This document shows positions 46,088-56,700 of a DNA stretch of 64,000 nt, one piece after another. The position numbers and the translations under genes are program-made. The notes beneath the pieces were generated by a model, which saw only the letters and a list, made by a program, of their open reading frames with translations, made no database searches and was not told the DNA's origin. Numbering within the stretch: the first letter of the stretch is position 1; each line of letters starts with the position of its first letter. Source of the stretch: Brevundimonas sp. EYE_349 (GTDB lineage Bacteria; Pseudomonadota; Alphaproteobacteria; Caulobacterales; Caulobacteraceae); contig NZ_JAHXPB010000009.1 in assembly GCF_023147505.1 (NCBI RefSeq), positions 1-64,000 on the forward strand, written 5' to 3'.

Positions 46088-46936
46088 TCAGAGACCGGCG
46101 GGCATGGTCCCGGCGTTGATGGCGATGCGGCCGACCAGTCCCTTGACGATCAGATCCAGGGCCGAACCCTCGCGATAGTCGGCGGCGGCGACGAAGTTCA
46201 CCCGGTCCTCGGAGATTAGCGAATAGACCTTCTTCTGGTCCTTCTCGTTCGAGCGCGGATCATAGACGGCGATGGAGAAGCCGCCCTTGGTGTGCATCAT
46301 CTTCATGGTGGGCACGTCGGTGTCGCCGTCGCCGATGAAGATCATCCGTTCGAACGGCACAGGGCGCTCGTCGTCGGGAATGAAGTGGTTGATCCGCTCA
46401 TGCTCCCAATGGTTGTTCACGCCCTTGTTGATGCGGAACAGATACTGGGTCTTGGTGGTGTAGTTGACGCCCACTGCGGGCCAGGCGGCCTCTCCCTTGT
46501 CGTCATAAACATAGTGGGAGGCAAAGACGTGCTTCAGCGCCGGGCGGATCGGGGTGCCCTCGATCATCTCCTCCAGCCCGGCGGAGATGATGTAGTGTTC
46601 GATCTCCAACCCGTAGCGGGCGCCGAACGCATTGATCCGGTCGAACCAGCTGAGATCCTTCAGCCCTTCGAACAGGGCGACCTCGCGGCCGTGATCGCGC
46701 AGGGTCTCGCGCGTGACGGGCGCGCCATTCTGGCGCGCATGGTGCAGCATCAGCTGCATATACATCAGGATGCCGTCGCCGTCTGCGTCCTTGGTCAGAC
46801 GCTCGGCCTCGCTCCAGAAGGCGCCGATGTCCATGCCTACCGAGGGGATGAAGCTCACCTCCTGCATGTTTCCCCGGGCCAGGGTGCCGTCGAAGTCATA
46901 GATGAGAGCGGTTTTCAGCGGGGCTTTGTCGGCCAT
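46088..46936 (-). CDS. HAD family hydrolase
   Basis: A 282-residue HAD phosphatase. Motif I is IYDFDGTLA with Asp14 and Asp16, motif II is the Ser in YIISAGLEEM near residue 120, and motif IV is IFIGDGDTDVPTMKM near residue 215. A long cap region between motifs I and II is helical. The substrate is unknown. A short hairpin CTGATC-GCG-GATCAG lies in the convergent gap with the PilZ gene. Confidence 0.85.
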   Translation of the reverse strand: MADKAPLKTALIYDFDGTLARGNMQEVSFIPSVGMDIGAFWSEAERLTKDADGDGILMYMQLMLHHARQNGAPVTRETLRDHGREVALFEGLKDLSWFDRINAFGARYGLEIEHYIISAGLEEMIEGTPIRPALKHVFASHYVYDDKGEAAWPAVGVNYTTKTQYLFRINKGVNNHWEHERINHFIPDDERPVPFERMIFIGDGDTDVPTMKMMHTKGGFSIAVYDPRSNEKDQKKVYSLISEDRVNFVAAADYREGSALDLIVKGLVGRIAINAGTMPAGL

Positions 46937-46977
46937 GAGGCGGCATCCGGTGCGTCAGTCGAACCCCGCCCTCTATA

Positions 46978-47496
46978 TCAGCCCGCCGCCCCCGTCGATT
47001 GGCGCCTCTGCCCGAAGGTGGGGGCCGCCGTCTTCTGCTCGTCCCAATAGGCCGCGCCCGTCGTCGGTTTGAACATGGTGCGCGGCGTGCCGTTGCGCGC
47101 CACCACGGCGAAGGTGTTGGTGGATGCCTGATAGAGCAGGGTGTCGCCGTTCGGGCGTTTGACCGTCTCCACGTCACGCGGCGGCTTGGTGGTGAAGGCC
47201 GTCACCTTGGCCAGATAGTCCTCGGCCGAGCGGGCCCCGAAGTCGGCGCCGTTGCGGTCGTAGAGACGAGCGATCTTGGCGTCGACCGTCTCGCGACGGT
47301 TGGCGGTCAGGACGGGCTTCGGCTCGGCCGCGGACGCCGTTTCGGCGACCGATCCAGCCGTGTCCGCCAGAGCCATGGGCTTGGCCTCGGTCGAGCGATC
47401 ACGCGTCTCCACCGCCGAAGATCGGTCGCAAGCCCCCACGGCCAGCAGCAATCCGCCCAGCGCCAGCGCAGCCACGCCCCTAATCGTCGTCTTCAT
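46978..47496 (-). CDS. Small lipoprotein of unknown function
   Basis: A 172-residue protein with MKTTIRGVAALALGGLLLAVGACDR, a lipobox at VGAC. After a low-complexity Ala/Ser/Thr stretch, the C-terminal half has DAKIARLYDRNGADFGARSAEDYL and FAVVARNGTPRTMFKPTTGAAYW. That last block resembles a colicin-D/barnase-like fold motif seen in some toxins and housekeeping proteins, but no immunity gene is present. It is divergent from coaBC. Confidence 0.7.
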   Translation of the reverse strand: MKTTIRGVAALALGGLLLAVGACDRSSAVETRDRSTEAKPMALADTAGSVAETASAAEPKPVLTANRRETVDAKIARLYDRNGADFGARSAEDYLAKVTAFTTKPPRDVETVKRPNGDTLLYQASTNTFAVVARNGTPRTMFKPTTGAAYWDEQKTAAPTFGQRRQSTGAAG

Positions 47497-47609
47497 CTCC
47501 GCGCCCCTTCATATACCCGCTTGACGCGAAGAAAGCACAACTTGGCTGTTCGCGCAATGTTCCTACGCTCCGTCTCGACGCGGTCATGGAGGATCGCTAG
47601 ACCTGATCC

Positions 47610-48839
47610 ATGGACAGCCGCGCCCTTTCCCATCGCAAGATCCTGCTGATCGTCGGCGGCGGCATAGCCGCCTACAAGTCGCTGGAGCTGGTGCGGTTGA
47701 TCGCCAAGGCGGGCGGCCAGACGCGGGTGATCCTGACCGAATCCGGGGCCGAGTTCGTCACCCCCCTGTCGCTGGCGGCGTTGTCGGGCCATCCGGTGCG
47801 GTCGGGTCTTTTCCACCCCGAAGAAGAAACCACCATGGGCCATATCGAGCTGTCGCGCTGGGCCGATCTGGTGGTCGTGGCCCCGGCGACGGCGGGCCTG
47901 ATCGCCAAGGCGGCGAACGGTCTGGCCGACGATCTGGCCTCCACCACCCTGATCGCCACGGACAAGCGGGTGCTGCTGGCCCCGGCCATGAATGTACGGA
48001 TGTGGCTGCATCCGGCGGTCCAGGCCAATGTCGAGCGGCTGAAGGCTTTCGACGGTTTCCACGGCGTCGCGGTCGTGGGGCCGGACGACGGCGAGATGGC
48101 CTGTGGCGAATTCGGGCCGGGCCGGATGGCCGAGCCTGCGGCCATTCTCGACGCCATCATCGGCCTGACGGCGGGCGCCGCCGGGCGGCCTCTGGCGGGC
48201 CGGAAGGCGGTCGTCACCGCCGGGCCGACATTCGAGCCGATCGACCCGGTGCGCGGCCTGACCAATCGCTCCAGCGGCAAGCAGGGTTACGCCATCGCCG
48301 CCGCCCTGGCGGAACTGGGCGCCGAAGTGACGCTGGTGTCCGGCCCGACGGCGCTCGGCGCGCCGCCCGGCGTGACGCGAGTGTATGTGGAAAGCGCGCT
48401 GGAGATGCAGGCGGCGACGCAGGACCAACTGCCCGCCGATATCGCCGTGCTGTCCGCCGCCGTCGCCGACTGGCGCGTGGACATCATCGCGGGCGGAAAG
48501 ATCAAGAAGGGGCCGGGCGGCCCGCCCACACTGGCCCTGATCGAGAACCCCGACATCCTGGCGGGGATCGCCGCGCCCGGCCCGAACCGCCCCCGTCTGG
48601 TGATCGGTTTCGCCGCCGAGACGACCGATCTGGAGGCCAATGCGCGGGCCAAGCTGTCACGCAAGGGCTGCGACTGGATCATCGGCAATGACGTGTCGGA
48701 CGATGTGTTCGGATCGGACGGCAACGCCGTTCTGCTGGTCACCGCCGACAAGACCGAAGCCTGGCCGCGCCAGTCCAAGACCGCCATCGCCCGCGCCGTC
48801 GCCGCCCGCATCGCCGATCACTTCAAGGCCTCCGAATGA
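47610..48839 (+). CDS. coaBC: Bifunctional phosphopantothenoylcysteine synthetase/decarboxylase
   Basis: A 409-residue fusion that makes 4'-phosphopantetheine for coenzyme A. The N-terminal CoaC flavodoxin-like half has [13 protein letters not shown], the active-site His in [20 protein letters not shown] and the PAMNxxMW motif ([10 protein letters not shown]); the flap Cys is in [12 protein letters not shown]. The C-terminal CoaB half has the [12 protein letters not shown] motif. Its stop overlaps dut by 4 nt (ATGA). Confidence 0.96.
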   Translation: MDSRALSHRKILLIVGGGIAAYKSLELVRLIAKAGGQTRVILTESGAEFVTPLSLAALSGHPVRSGLFHPEEETTMGHIELSRWADLVVVAPATAGLIAKAANGLADDLASTTLIATDKRVLLAPAMNVRMWLHPAVQANVERLKAFDGFHGVAVVGPDDGEMACGEFGPGRMAEPAAILDAIIGLTAGAAGRPLAGRKAVVTAGPTFEPIDPVRGLTNRSSGKQGYAIAAALAELGAEVTLVSGPTALGAPPGVTRVYVESALEMQAATQDQLPADIAVLSAAVADWRVDIIAGGKIKKGPGGPPTLALIENPDILAGIAAPGPNRPRLVIGFAAETTDLEANARAKLSRKGCDWIIGNDVSDDVFGSDGNAVLLVTADKTEAWPRQSKTAIARAVAARIADHFKASE

Positions 48840-49294
48840 CCGAACCCGCCGCCGTCCAGATCCAGCGCCTGCCGCATTCCGAGGGCCTGCCTCTGCCTGC
48901 CTATGAGACGGCCGGATCGGCGGGCATGGACCTGCGCGCAGCCGTGCCCGAGGACCAGCCGATGACCCTGGCGCCCGGCCAGCGGGTTCTGGTGCCCACG
49001 GGCCTGAAGATCGCCCTGCCGCTGGGCTATGAGGCTCAGGTGCGCGCCCGCTCGGGTCTGGCGCTGAAACACGGCATCATCTGCCCCAATGCGCCCGGCA
49101 CCATCGACAGCGACTATCGCGGCGAGTGCGGCGTGATCCTGGCCAATATCGGCGCCGAGCCCTTCGTCATCCGACGCGGCGAACGCATCGCCCAGCTGGT
49201 GATCGCCCGCCACGAACGCGCCGACTGGGTCGAGGTCGAGACGCTGGATGAAACCGCGCGTGGCGCGGGCGGCTTCGGCTCGACGGGGCGTTAG
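48836..49294 (+). CDS. dut: dUTP pyrophosphatase
   Basis: A 152-residue trimeric dUTPase that prevents uracil incorporation. All five family motifs are present: [42 protein letters not shown] and [11 protein letters not shown]. The ATG overlaps the coaBC stop, the order coaBC-dut seen widely in Proteobacteria. Confidence 0.97.
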   Translation: MTEPAAVQIQRLPHSEGLPLPAYETAGSAGMDLRAAVPEDQPMTLAPGQRVLVPTGLKIALPLGYEAQVRARSGLALKHGIICPNAPGTIDSDYRGECGVILANIGAEPFVIRRGERIAQLVIARHERADWVEVETLDETARGAGGFGSTGR

Positions 49295-49310
49295 GACGAG
49301 GCCGAGGGCA

Positions 49311-49733
49311 ATGGGGCGGTTGGATACGAAACTCCTCAGCGTCGTTGTCACGCTTGTTCTGGCTGGGTGTTCTGAAGCTTCGAATCCTCCTCAACCCACG
49401 ACGGCGCAGTCGTCCGAGTCGCAGAGTCTAGGTCCGGCTAAATGCCCGGCGTCAGTGTTTCCTATCGATGAGATTCAAAATACGACCGTCACATCCCTTG
49501 TTCTGGACGAGGGCGTGTATGCGTTCTTGCCGGACGGTCGATATCGGTTCCGCGGCGGGTGGGGCGGCTCAGAACAGGGCCTGTATCGTATGTGCGGCGC
49601 AGACCTCTGCATTTCCCGCAAGGATGGTTCTGAGTTCTGCCGCACGCTGCGCCGGGTCGCCAAGGGCCGCTATCTCGATCCAGAAGACACAGAAATGCTG
49701 TTCGAACCCACGGAGGTGCGCGAGCAGCGCTAA
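49311..49733 (+). CDS. Small lipoprotein of unknown function
   Basis: A 140-residue protein starting MGRLDTKLLSVVVTLVLAGCSEA, a lipoprotein signal with LAGC. The open frame runs 21 codons further upstream, into the end of dut, but the signal peptide fixes the start. The mature part has four cysteines (CPAS, MCGADLCISRKDGSEFCR) that look like paired disulfides. Its composition is visibly lower in GC than the neighbours, suggesting a recent or foreign origin. It overlaps the convergent transporter gene by 4 nt. Confidence 0.65.
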   Translation: MGRLDTKLLSVVVTLVLAGCSEASNPPQPTTAQSSESQSLGPAKCPASVFPIDEIQNTTVTSLVLDEGVYAFLPDGRYRFRGGWGGSEQGLYRMCGADLCISRKDGSEFCRTLRRVAKGRYLDPEDTEMLFEPTEVREQR

Positions 49734-50695
49734 ACCAGCGGCGCGGTCGACTGGATCAGGGCCTGACGGCGGCGGAGGTGTTCGCGCCAGGCGGTGTAGA
49801 GACCGCTGGAGGCGATCAGGGCGGCGCCGGCCAGGGTGCTGAGGGTCGGGGTCGTGGACATCAGCCACCAGCCGAAGACGATGGCGCCGACGATCTGCAG
49901 ATAGTCGAAGGGCGCGACCACGGCGACCGGCGCCTTCTGCAGCGAGGCGGTCATGAACAGCTGGGCCAGGCCGCCGGCGATGCCCGATCCGACCAGCAGG
50001 GCGAAGGTCGTAGGCGAACGCCAATGGCCGACGATGGGCAGCAGGATCGCCCCGACCAGCGACGAACCGACGAAGAACCAGAAGACGATGGCGGCGACGT
50101 GTTCTGTGTCGCGCAACTGGCGCAGGGTGATGGTCACGCCCGCCGTCAGCAGGGCGGCGATAAGACCGAAGGCGATGCCCTGGACTGGCACGGCGTGATC
50201 CGCCGCTCCTATGACGCCGGGAATGGGCCGCATGACGATGACCACGCCGATGAAGCCCACGGCGACGGCGGCCCAGCGGCGCGCGCCAACCGCCTCCTTC
50301 AGGATCAGGAAGGACAGCAGGGTGGCGAAGATGGGGGCGGTGAAGCTGAGGGTCGTGGCGTCGGCCAGAGGCAGCAGCGTCAGCGTCTGAAACACGCACA
50401 GGATCGACACTATGCCCAGCGCGCTGCGGCCTACATGGGCCCAGGGGTGCCGGGTAGACAGGGCGCTGAGGCCGCCCTGGCGGGTCATGACCCAGATCAG
50501 TACGACCGGCAGGCCGAAGAAGGCGCGGTAAAACAGCATCTCGGGCGCTACGACCCCGTCCAGCGACGCCAGTTTCAGCACCGCCGCCATGACCGAGAAA
50601 CAGCCCGCCGCCCCGATCCGCAGGGCGATGCCGCCGGCGATGTCCTCGCCGGCGGCTAGGGTTCGTTTGCGTCCCGGCCGTTCAGGCGCGGGCAC
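49730..50695 (-). CDS. DMT family transporter (EamA)
   Basis: A 321-residue protein with ten predicted membrane helices in two EamA repeats, typical of drug/metabolite transporters. The first repeat includes SLDGVVAPEMLFYRAFFGLPVVLIW, the second GSGIAGGLAQLFMTASLQKAPVAVVAPFDYLQIVGAIVFGW. Substrate is unknown. The GTG start follows the secB stop by 7 bp on the same strand, so the two may be co-transcribed. Confidence 0.87.
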   Translation of the reverse strand: MPAPERPGRKRTLAAGEDIAGGIALRIGAAGCFSVMAAVLKLASLDGVVAPEMLFYRAFFGLPVVLIWVMTRQGGLSALSTRHPWAHVGRSALGIVSILCVFQTLTLLPLADATTLSFTAPIFATLLSFLILKEAVGARRWAAVAVGFIGVVIVMRPIPGVIGAADHAVPVQGIAFGLIAALLTAGVTITLRQLRDTEHVAAIVFWFFVGSSLVGAILLPIVGHWRSPTTFALLVGSGIAGGLAQLFMTASLQKAPVAVVAPFDYLQIVGAIVFGWWLMSTTPTLSTLAGAALIASSGLYTAWREHLRRRQALIQSTAPLV

Positions 50696-50702
50696 GAGCG
50701 GC

Positions 50703-51227
50703 TTAGGCCTGGCCGGTTTCGACGGGCTGCTGGGCGATCTGCTGCTGGCGCGCGATGTAGATGGCGGCGAAGTCGATGGGGTCCAGTTGGAACGGAGGAT
50801 AGAAGCCGCCGTCGGCCGTAGCGCCCGAGATGATCTCGCGTGCGAACGGGAACAGGTAGCGCGGGCATTCGATCAGCAGCAGCGGCTCGATATCCTGCTC
50901 CTGAACATTGGCCAGCTGGAACAGGCCGCCATAGACCAGTTCCACGTGGAACACGGGCTGGTTTTCGTGGGTCGCCTTGATCGACAGCTTCAGGTCCAGC
51001 TCGAACAGGCCGTCAGGGCGGCCTTGGGCGGCCATTTCGACGCCCAGGTCGATGGCGGGCTTGCCGTCGATGCGGAGGGATTCCGGGGCCCGCGGGTTCT
51101 CGAACGAGAAGTCGCGGACGTACTGAGCCAGGATGCGGAAGCCGGGGCCGGCGGGCTGGCCCTGCTGAGCCTGGGCCTGATCGCCTTGTTGGGGTTGGCC
51201 TTCAGCAGGGGGGGCGGCGTCGGTCAT
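50703..51227 (-). CDS. secB: Protein-export chaperone SecB
   Basis: A 174-residue chaperone that holds preproteins for SecA. The core is [77 protein letters not shown]. The first 28 residues are a Gln/Pro-rich extension typical of Caulobacterales SecB. A longer in-frame reading would reach 51449 but overlaps the timA start; the ATG at 51227 gives the usual length. secA lies in the same window. Confidence 0.96.
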   Translation of the reverse strand: MTDAAPPAEGQPQQGDQAQAQQGQPAGPGFRILAQYVRDFSFENPRAPESLRIDGKPAIDLGVEMAAQGRPDGLFELDLKLSIKATHENQPVFHVELVYGGLFQLANVQEQDIEPLLLIECPRYLFPFAREIISGATADGGFYPPFQLDPIDFAAIYIARQQQIAQQPVETGQA

Positions 51228-51431
51228 GGAGCGGTCTTCGAAGCGGTTTCTGGAAACGGATGGCGGCCGATAAGGCGGCAATGAGGCGCCGCGACTACCA
51301 TGCCGGGACGCTTGGCCGCAATGTCGCGCGCGCGATTGGGGGCGCGGTTCGCCTTGCTTCGCCCTATATGACACCCTAATCACGCCAGACATCCGTCCGG
51401 CGCGCCCGTCGCCCGCTACAGGAATTCCGCC

Positions 51432-52076
51432 TTGAACCTGCCGGTCCAATTCCAGATCGTCGTCTTCGCCGTAATCGCGGCCATCGTCCTGTTCCAGCTT
51501 TACAATGTGCTGGGCAAGCGGGTCGGGCGTCAGCCGCAGGAGGACGCCAAGGCGGCCGTGACCGGCCCGACGCCGAACGAGGCGCCGGCGGCGCCCGCCA
51601 TCGACCCCGCCACCCTGGCCTCCGTCGCCACCCTGAAGGCGCGTGATCCGGCCTTCGACCCGGCGCGGTTCCTAGACGGGGCGCGACAGGCCTATGAGAC
51701 CATCGTGCGCGGCTACGCCTCGGGCGACCGGGCGGCCCTGAAGCCCCTGCTGAAGCCCAATGTCATGGCCTCGTTCGAAGCCGGCATCGCGGCGCGGGAG
51801 ACGCGCGGCGAGACGGAATCGGTCGAGTTCCTGTTCCCCCCCCGCGCCGACCTGGAAGGGGCGACGGCCGAGGGCGATCGGGCGGTGGCCAAGGTGCGCT
51901 TCCTGGCCGAACTGCGCAGCCGGGTCACCAAGGCCTCGGGCGAGACCGCCGATTCCGAGACCGGCGAGCCGCTGGTCGAGGAACGCCGCACCGCCGAACA
52001 CTGGACGTTTGAGCGCACCCTGGGGGCGGCCGATCCGAACTGGGTCCTGGCGCGCGTCGAGCCGGCCAACGCCTGA
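51432..52076 (+). CDS. Tim44-like / TimA family protein
   Basis: A 214-residue protein with one N-terminal anchor ([27 protein letters not shown]) and a C-terminal Tim44-like domain from residue 60 ([33 protein letters not shown]). TimA-type proteins are thought to act at the inner membrane in protein export or assembly; activity is unproven. TTG start with AGGAA 7 nt upstream. Divergent from secB, and its stop overlaps the mltA ATG by one base. Confidence 0.88.
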   Translation: MNLPVQFQIVVFAVIAAIVLFQLYNVLGKRVGRQPQEDAKAAVTGPTPNEAPAAPAIDPATLASVATLKARDPAFDPARFLDGARQAYETIVRGYASGDRAALKPLLKPNVMASFEAGIAARETRGETESVEFLFPPRADLEGATAEGDRAVAKVRFLAELRSRVTKASGETADSETGEPLVEERRTAEHWTFERTLGAADPNWVLARVEPANA

Positions 52077-53203
52077 TGCCCGGCCTGAGAGGTCTGGGCG
52101 GCGGATCGCTTGGCCTGGCCGCGTTGATGGTGCTGGCCGCCTGTTCGTCGGCGCCGATGACGCCGCACCGGCCGACGCCGGGCGCAATCCCCGGCGGGCC
52201 TGTTCCCTATACGCCATCGCCAAATCCGAGCGGACCGCCGGCGGCGGCGTCCAACGCCTTGAGCCCCGCTGTCCTGCCCGGATGGAACGACGAGGATCAT
52301 CTGGCCGCCTTCCGCGCCTATGTGGACGGGTGCGGCGCGGCGCGTGAGGACGCCGCGCGCAGGGTCTGCGCCCGCGCCAAGGCCATGGCGACGACCATGA
52401 CCGTCACCCCCTCGGACGCGCGGGCCTTCTTCGAGGCCAGTTTCAGCGCCGTGCCAGCGGCGACCGCCGACGGGCGGCCCGGCCTGCTGACCTCCTATTT
52501 CGCGCCTGAGTATCCGGCGCGCCGCCGGCCAGACGCGGAGTTTTCAGCCCCCGTCCTGCCCAAGCCCGCCAATCCGCGCGCGGCGGGCGACCGGGCCTAT
52601 ATCGAATCCGCCGCGCGGGCCGATCAGGCGCTGGCCTGGATGCGGGCCGAGGACCTGTTCTTCCTGCAGATCCAGGGCTCGGGCTATCTGACGTTCGAGG
52701 ACGGGACGCGAGGCCGCGCCGCCTACGCGGCCGACAACGGCAAGCCCTTCGTCGGCATCGCCCGGCCGATGGCGCAGCAAGGACTGCTGCCGCAGAACGG
52801 CACCTCGGGCGATGCGATCCGGGGCTGGCTGGCCGACCACCGGGGCTATCAGGCCCAGGCCGTGATGGCGCTGAATCCGCGCTACATCTTCTTCCGTCTG
52901 GACCCGGACGATAACGGCCATCCGGCCGGCGCGGCCGGCGTGCCCTTGACCGAACGCCGGGCCATCGCGGTCGATCCCGCCCATTGGCGCTATGGCGAAC
53001 TGGTCTGGCTGGAGGCCGACGGCGGCAATCTACGCGGCGCCAGCGCCAGCTATCGCGGCCTGGCGATGGCGCTGGACACCGGTTCGGCCATTCGCGGTCC
53101 CGTGCGGGCTGACCTCTATATGGGGCGTGGGGACGCCGCGGGGGCCGAGGCCGGAACCGTGCGCCACCCCTTGCGGATGTGGCGTCTGGTTCCGAAGGGC
53201 TGA
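52076..53203 (+). CDS. mltA: Membrane-bound lytic murein transglycosylase A
   Basis: A 375-residue lytic transglycosylase lipoprotein. The lipobox is LAACSS after [19 protein letters not shown]. The MltA fold is visible in LLTSYFAPEYPARR and DLFFLQIQGSGYL, and the 3D domain in ALDTGSAIRGPVRADLYMGRG near residue 335, which carries the catalytic Asp residues. It cleaves peptidoglycan to anhydro-muropeptides. It overlaps timA by 1 nt. Confidence 0.93.
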   Translation: MPGLRGLGGGSLGLAALMVLAACSSAPMTPHRPTPGAIPGGPVPYTPSPNPSGPPAAASNALSPAVLPGWNDEDHLAAFRAYVDGCGAAREDAARRVCARAKAMATTMTVTPSDARAFFEASFSAVPAATADGRPGLLTSYFAPEYPARRRPDAEFSAPVLPKPANPRAAGDRAYIESAARADQALAWMRAEDLFFLQIQGSGYLTFEDGTRGRAAYAADNGKPFVGIARPMAQQGLLPQNGTSGDAIRGWLADHRGYQAQAVMALNPRYIFFRLDPDDNGHPAGAAGVPLTERRAIAVDPAHWRYGELVWLEADGGNLRGASASYRGLAMALDTGSAIRGPVRADLYMGRGDAAGAEAGTVRHPLRMWRLVPKG

Positions 53204-53224
53204 CCCCCTCCCCGTTCCTGAACC

Positions 53225-53692
53225 TTAAGCCAGGTCCTCGATCTCATCCTCTGTCAGTTCGCCGGGGACGATGGTGACGGGCAGTTTGCGGCCGCCGATC
53301 TGGGCCCCGTGTTTGATGATGGCCGAGACCAGCGGGCCGGGTCCGCGCGAGCCCGCGCTGGCCGCCAGGACCAGAATCTTGATGTCGGGGTCGGCGGCGA
53401 CGACCTTTTTGATGGCGCCCTGGGCGTCGCCGGTCTCGATCAGGAAGACGGGCGCGGCGCCCGAACGGGCCATGGCCTCCTCGCCGAGGCGATTGAGCAG
53501 GCCTTCCGCCTCCTCGCGCTGCTGGCGGGCGATCTCTTCACGCGCGCCCGACCAGTGGGCGTCGCTGTCGGACGGCAGGACGCGCAGCATGACCACGCGC
53601 CCGCCCGTCGACTTGGCCCGGCGCGAGGCGAAGCGCAGGGCCGCCTCGAACTCGGGACTGTCGTCGACGACGACGAGGAATTTTCTCGGCAT
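53225..53692 (-). CDS. Universal stress protein
   Basis: A 155-residue single UspA domain. It starts MPRKFLVVVDDSPEFEAALRFA and has a long alpha2-like helix. The loop near residue 110-122 (AASAGSRGPGPLV) differs from the typical G-x2-G-x9-G(S/T) ATP loop, so ATP binding is not certain. It lies after the end of gdhZ on the same strand and converges with mltA by 21 bp. Confidence 0.88.
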   Translation of the reverse strand: MPRKFLVVVDDSPEFEAALRFASRRAKSTGGRVVMLRVLPSDSDAHWSGAREEIARQQREEAEGLLNRLGEEAMARSGAAPVFLIETGDAQGAIKKVVAADPDIKILVLAASAGSRGPGPLVSAIIKHGAQIGGRKLPVTIVPGELTEDEIEDLA

Positions 53693-53774
53693 TGCGGCCT
53701 CCCCAGCCTGATGTCGGACGAGAAGAGGCAGCTGAACGGAGATTCCGTCAAGCCGCCTCTGGCTCAGAACCGCA

Positions 53775-56700
53775 TCAGCCCCGCGTCGCAGCCGAGGCCA
53801 GGTCGCGGATCGTGGCGTTGGCGATGGTCAATTTGGCGAACGTCCAGCCCGAGCCGGACTGTTCGATCTCGTCCACCGAGGCGCGCACGCCCTCCACCGC
53901 CGCCTGTTTGGAGCCGATCCAGGCGTCCACGGCGCCCTCGGCCGCATCCTCGCTGACGCCGACCGACGGATCGGAGGCGCCGGCGACGGCGCGGGTCAAG
54001 GCGGCCTGTTCGTTCATCAAATCCTCGATCAGGCGACGCACGGCCAGACGGTCGAAATGATCCGCAGACGGAATGGAGCCGGCGGCGGCGCGCAGACGGT
54101 CGAAATCGAAGGCCGCACCGACCTGGTGATACAGGCGCGCCATGGCCGCGACCGGCCATCCGGCCTCCTGCGCCAGGTCGCCGATGTCGGAGGCGGCGAC
54201 CAGCGGCCGCATGATGGCGATGCTGCGCACCAGATCCTCGGGCGCGCCCATGTCGGCGAAGGTCTTGACCCGCGCATCCAGCCGCCCCTGTTCGAACCGC
54301 GACAGCACCGGCGCGCCCTCGGCCTGAAGGGCGTCGGCGATGGGGCGATAGCGGTCGATCAACCCCTGGACCGAGACGCCGGTCTTGGCGCGACGGGCCA
54401 TCCAGAAGGTCTGGCGACGCAAGACCACGGCGATTTCGCGATAGAGGGCGGTCTGCGCCTCGGCCGAAATCTTCAGGTCCAGGGCGGAAACGGCGTCCCA
54501 CGCCTGGTCCAGGCGGAAGACCCGGCGCGCGGCCTCGAAGGCGATGATCAGGGCCGTGGTGTCGCATTCCGCCGAGCCGCGCAGGCGGTCGGGGAAGGTC
54601 GGGCCGCACATGTTGACGACCTCGTTGGACATGACGGTGGCGATGATTTCGCGCCGCAGCCGGTGGCTCTTCATCTCCGGCTCGAACCGGGCCAGAGCGT
54701 CGGGGAAGTAGCGAACGAGAATCTGTTCGAAGAACGGATCCTCGGGCGCGCTCGACGCCACGATCTCGTCGGACAACTCCAGCTTGGCGTAGGCCGTCAG
54801 GACCGCCAGTTCAGGGCGGGTCAGGGCGACCCCGGAAGCCATCATTTCCCTGACGCGGACGTCGTTGGGCAGGCCCTCGACCTTGCGATCCAGTTTGCCG
54901 CGCGCCGACAGCGCCTGCATGAACCGCTGCTGGGCGTCCAGGGCTCCGGCCCCTTCCGCCTGCTGCAGGGTCAGGGCCAGGGTCTGGTCGTAGTTATGCG
55001 CCAGAACCTTCAGCCCCACCTCGTCGGTCATCGAGGCCAGAAGCGGGGCGCGCTCTTCCATCGGCAGGACGCCGTTGGTCACGGCCGAGCCGACCAGGAT
55101 CTTGATGTTGACCTCGTGGTCGGAGGTGTCGACCCCGGCAGAGTTGTCGATGGCGTCGGTGTTGATGCGGCCGCCATTCAGGCCGAACACGATCCGGCCG
55201 GCCTGGGTGAAGCCCAGGTTGGCCCCCTCGCCCACCACCTTGACCCGCAGTTCGTCACCATTGATCCGCAGGGCGTCCGTGCCCTTGTCGCCGACCTGGG
55301 CGTCGGTCTCGGCGGGCGATTTCACATAGGTGCCGATGCCGCCGAGATACAGCAGTTCCGTCGGCGCCTTCAGGATGGCGCGGATCAGGCTGATCGGGTC
55401 CAGAACATCGTCTGAAATGTCCAGGGCGGCCTTGATCTGGGGCGTCAGCTGGATCGACTTGGCCGAGCGCGAGAAGACGCCGCCCCCTTCCGAGATCAGG
55501 GCCTTGTCATAGTCCTGCCAGGACGAACGCGGCAGGTCGAACAGGCGCTTGCGCTCCGTCCATCCGGTCACATGATCCGGGTTCGGATCAATGAAGATGT
55601 CGCGGTGATCGAAGGCGGCGACCAGGCGCGTGGCCTTGGACAACAGGGCGCCGTTTCCGAAGACGTCGCCGGACATGTCGCCGACGCCGACCATGGTGAA
55701 GGGTTCGGTCTGGATGTCCTTGCCCATCTCGCGGAAGTGGCGCTTGACCGCCTCCCAGGCGCCGCGCGCGGTGATGCCCATGCCCTTGTGGTCATAGCCG
55801 ACCGACCCGCCCGAGGCGAAGGCGTCGCCCAGCCAGAAGCCATAGGAGGCCGAGACGCCGTTGGCGATGTCGGAGAAGGTCGCCGTGCCCTTGTCGGCGG
55901 CGACCACCAGATAGGGATCGTCCTGCTCCCAGGCGACGACATTGGCCGGACGCACCACCGAACCATCGGCGGCGATGTTGTCGGTGATGTCCAGAAGACC
56001 GGACAGGAAGGTCCGATAGGCGCGGATGGCCTCGCCCTGGATGGCCTCGCGGTCCGTCGTGCGGGGCAGTTGCTTGGGATAGAAGCCGCCCTTGGATCCG
56101 ACCGGCACGATGACGGCGTTCTTGACCTGCTGCGCCTTCACCAGCCCCAGAACCTCTGTGCGGAAGTCGTCGCGGCGGTCGGACCAGCGCAGGCCGCCGC
56201 GCGCAACGGGGCCGAAGCGCAGGTGAACGCCCTCGACATGCGGGGCCCAGACGAAGATTTCGCGGAACGGCTTGGGCAGGGGCAGGTCCTCAAGCTCGCG
56301 CGAGGCGATCTTGATGGCGATGTGCGGCTTGGGCTGACCGTCGGCGTCCAACTGGAAATAGTTGGTGCGCTTGATCGCGCCGATCAGGGCGGCGATGCGC
56401 CGCAGCGCGCGGTCGTGGTCCAGGCTCTTCACCTCCTGGAGGAGGGCGGCGATCTTGCCTTCAAGCTCGGCGACGGCCGAAGCGCGGTCGTCGGCCGATC
56501 CGCCGACGGCCGGTTCGAACTTGGCCTTGAACAGCGACAGCAGGGCGCGGGCCACGTCGGGATACTCGCGCAGCGCCTCTTCCTGCACGGTCTGGGACGG
56601 ATCGAGGCCTGTCTGCTGGCGATAGTGGGCCAGGGTGCGGATCAGGGCCGCCTCGCGCCATTCGACGCCCAGTTCGACCACCAGACGATTGAAGCCGTCG

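Noticed and set aside
46978-47496. Contact-dependent toxin
   Set aside because: The C-terminal block has a faint colicin-like look, but the protein is a lipoprotein and there is no immunity or secretion gene; a toxin role is not supported.
50703-51449. A 248-residue SecB with a long N-terminal extension
   Set aside because: The extra 74 residues overlap the divergent timA start and do not resemble SecB; the ATG at 51227 gives normal length.
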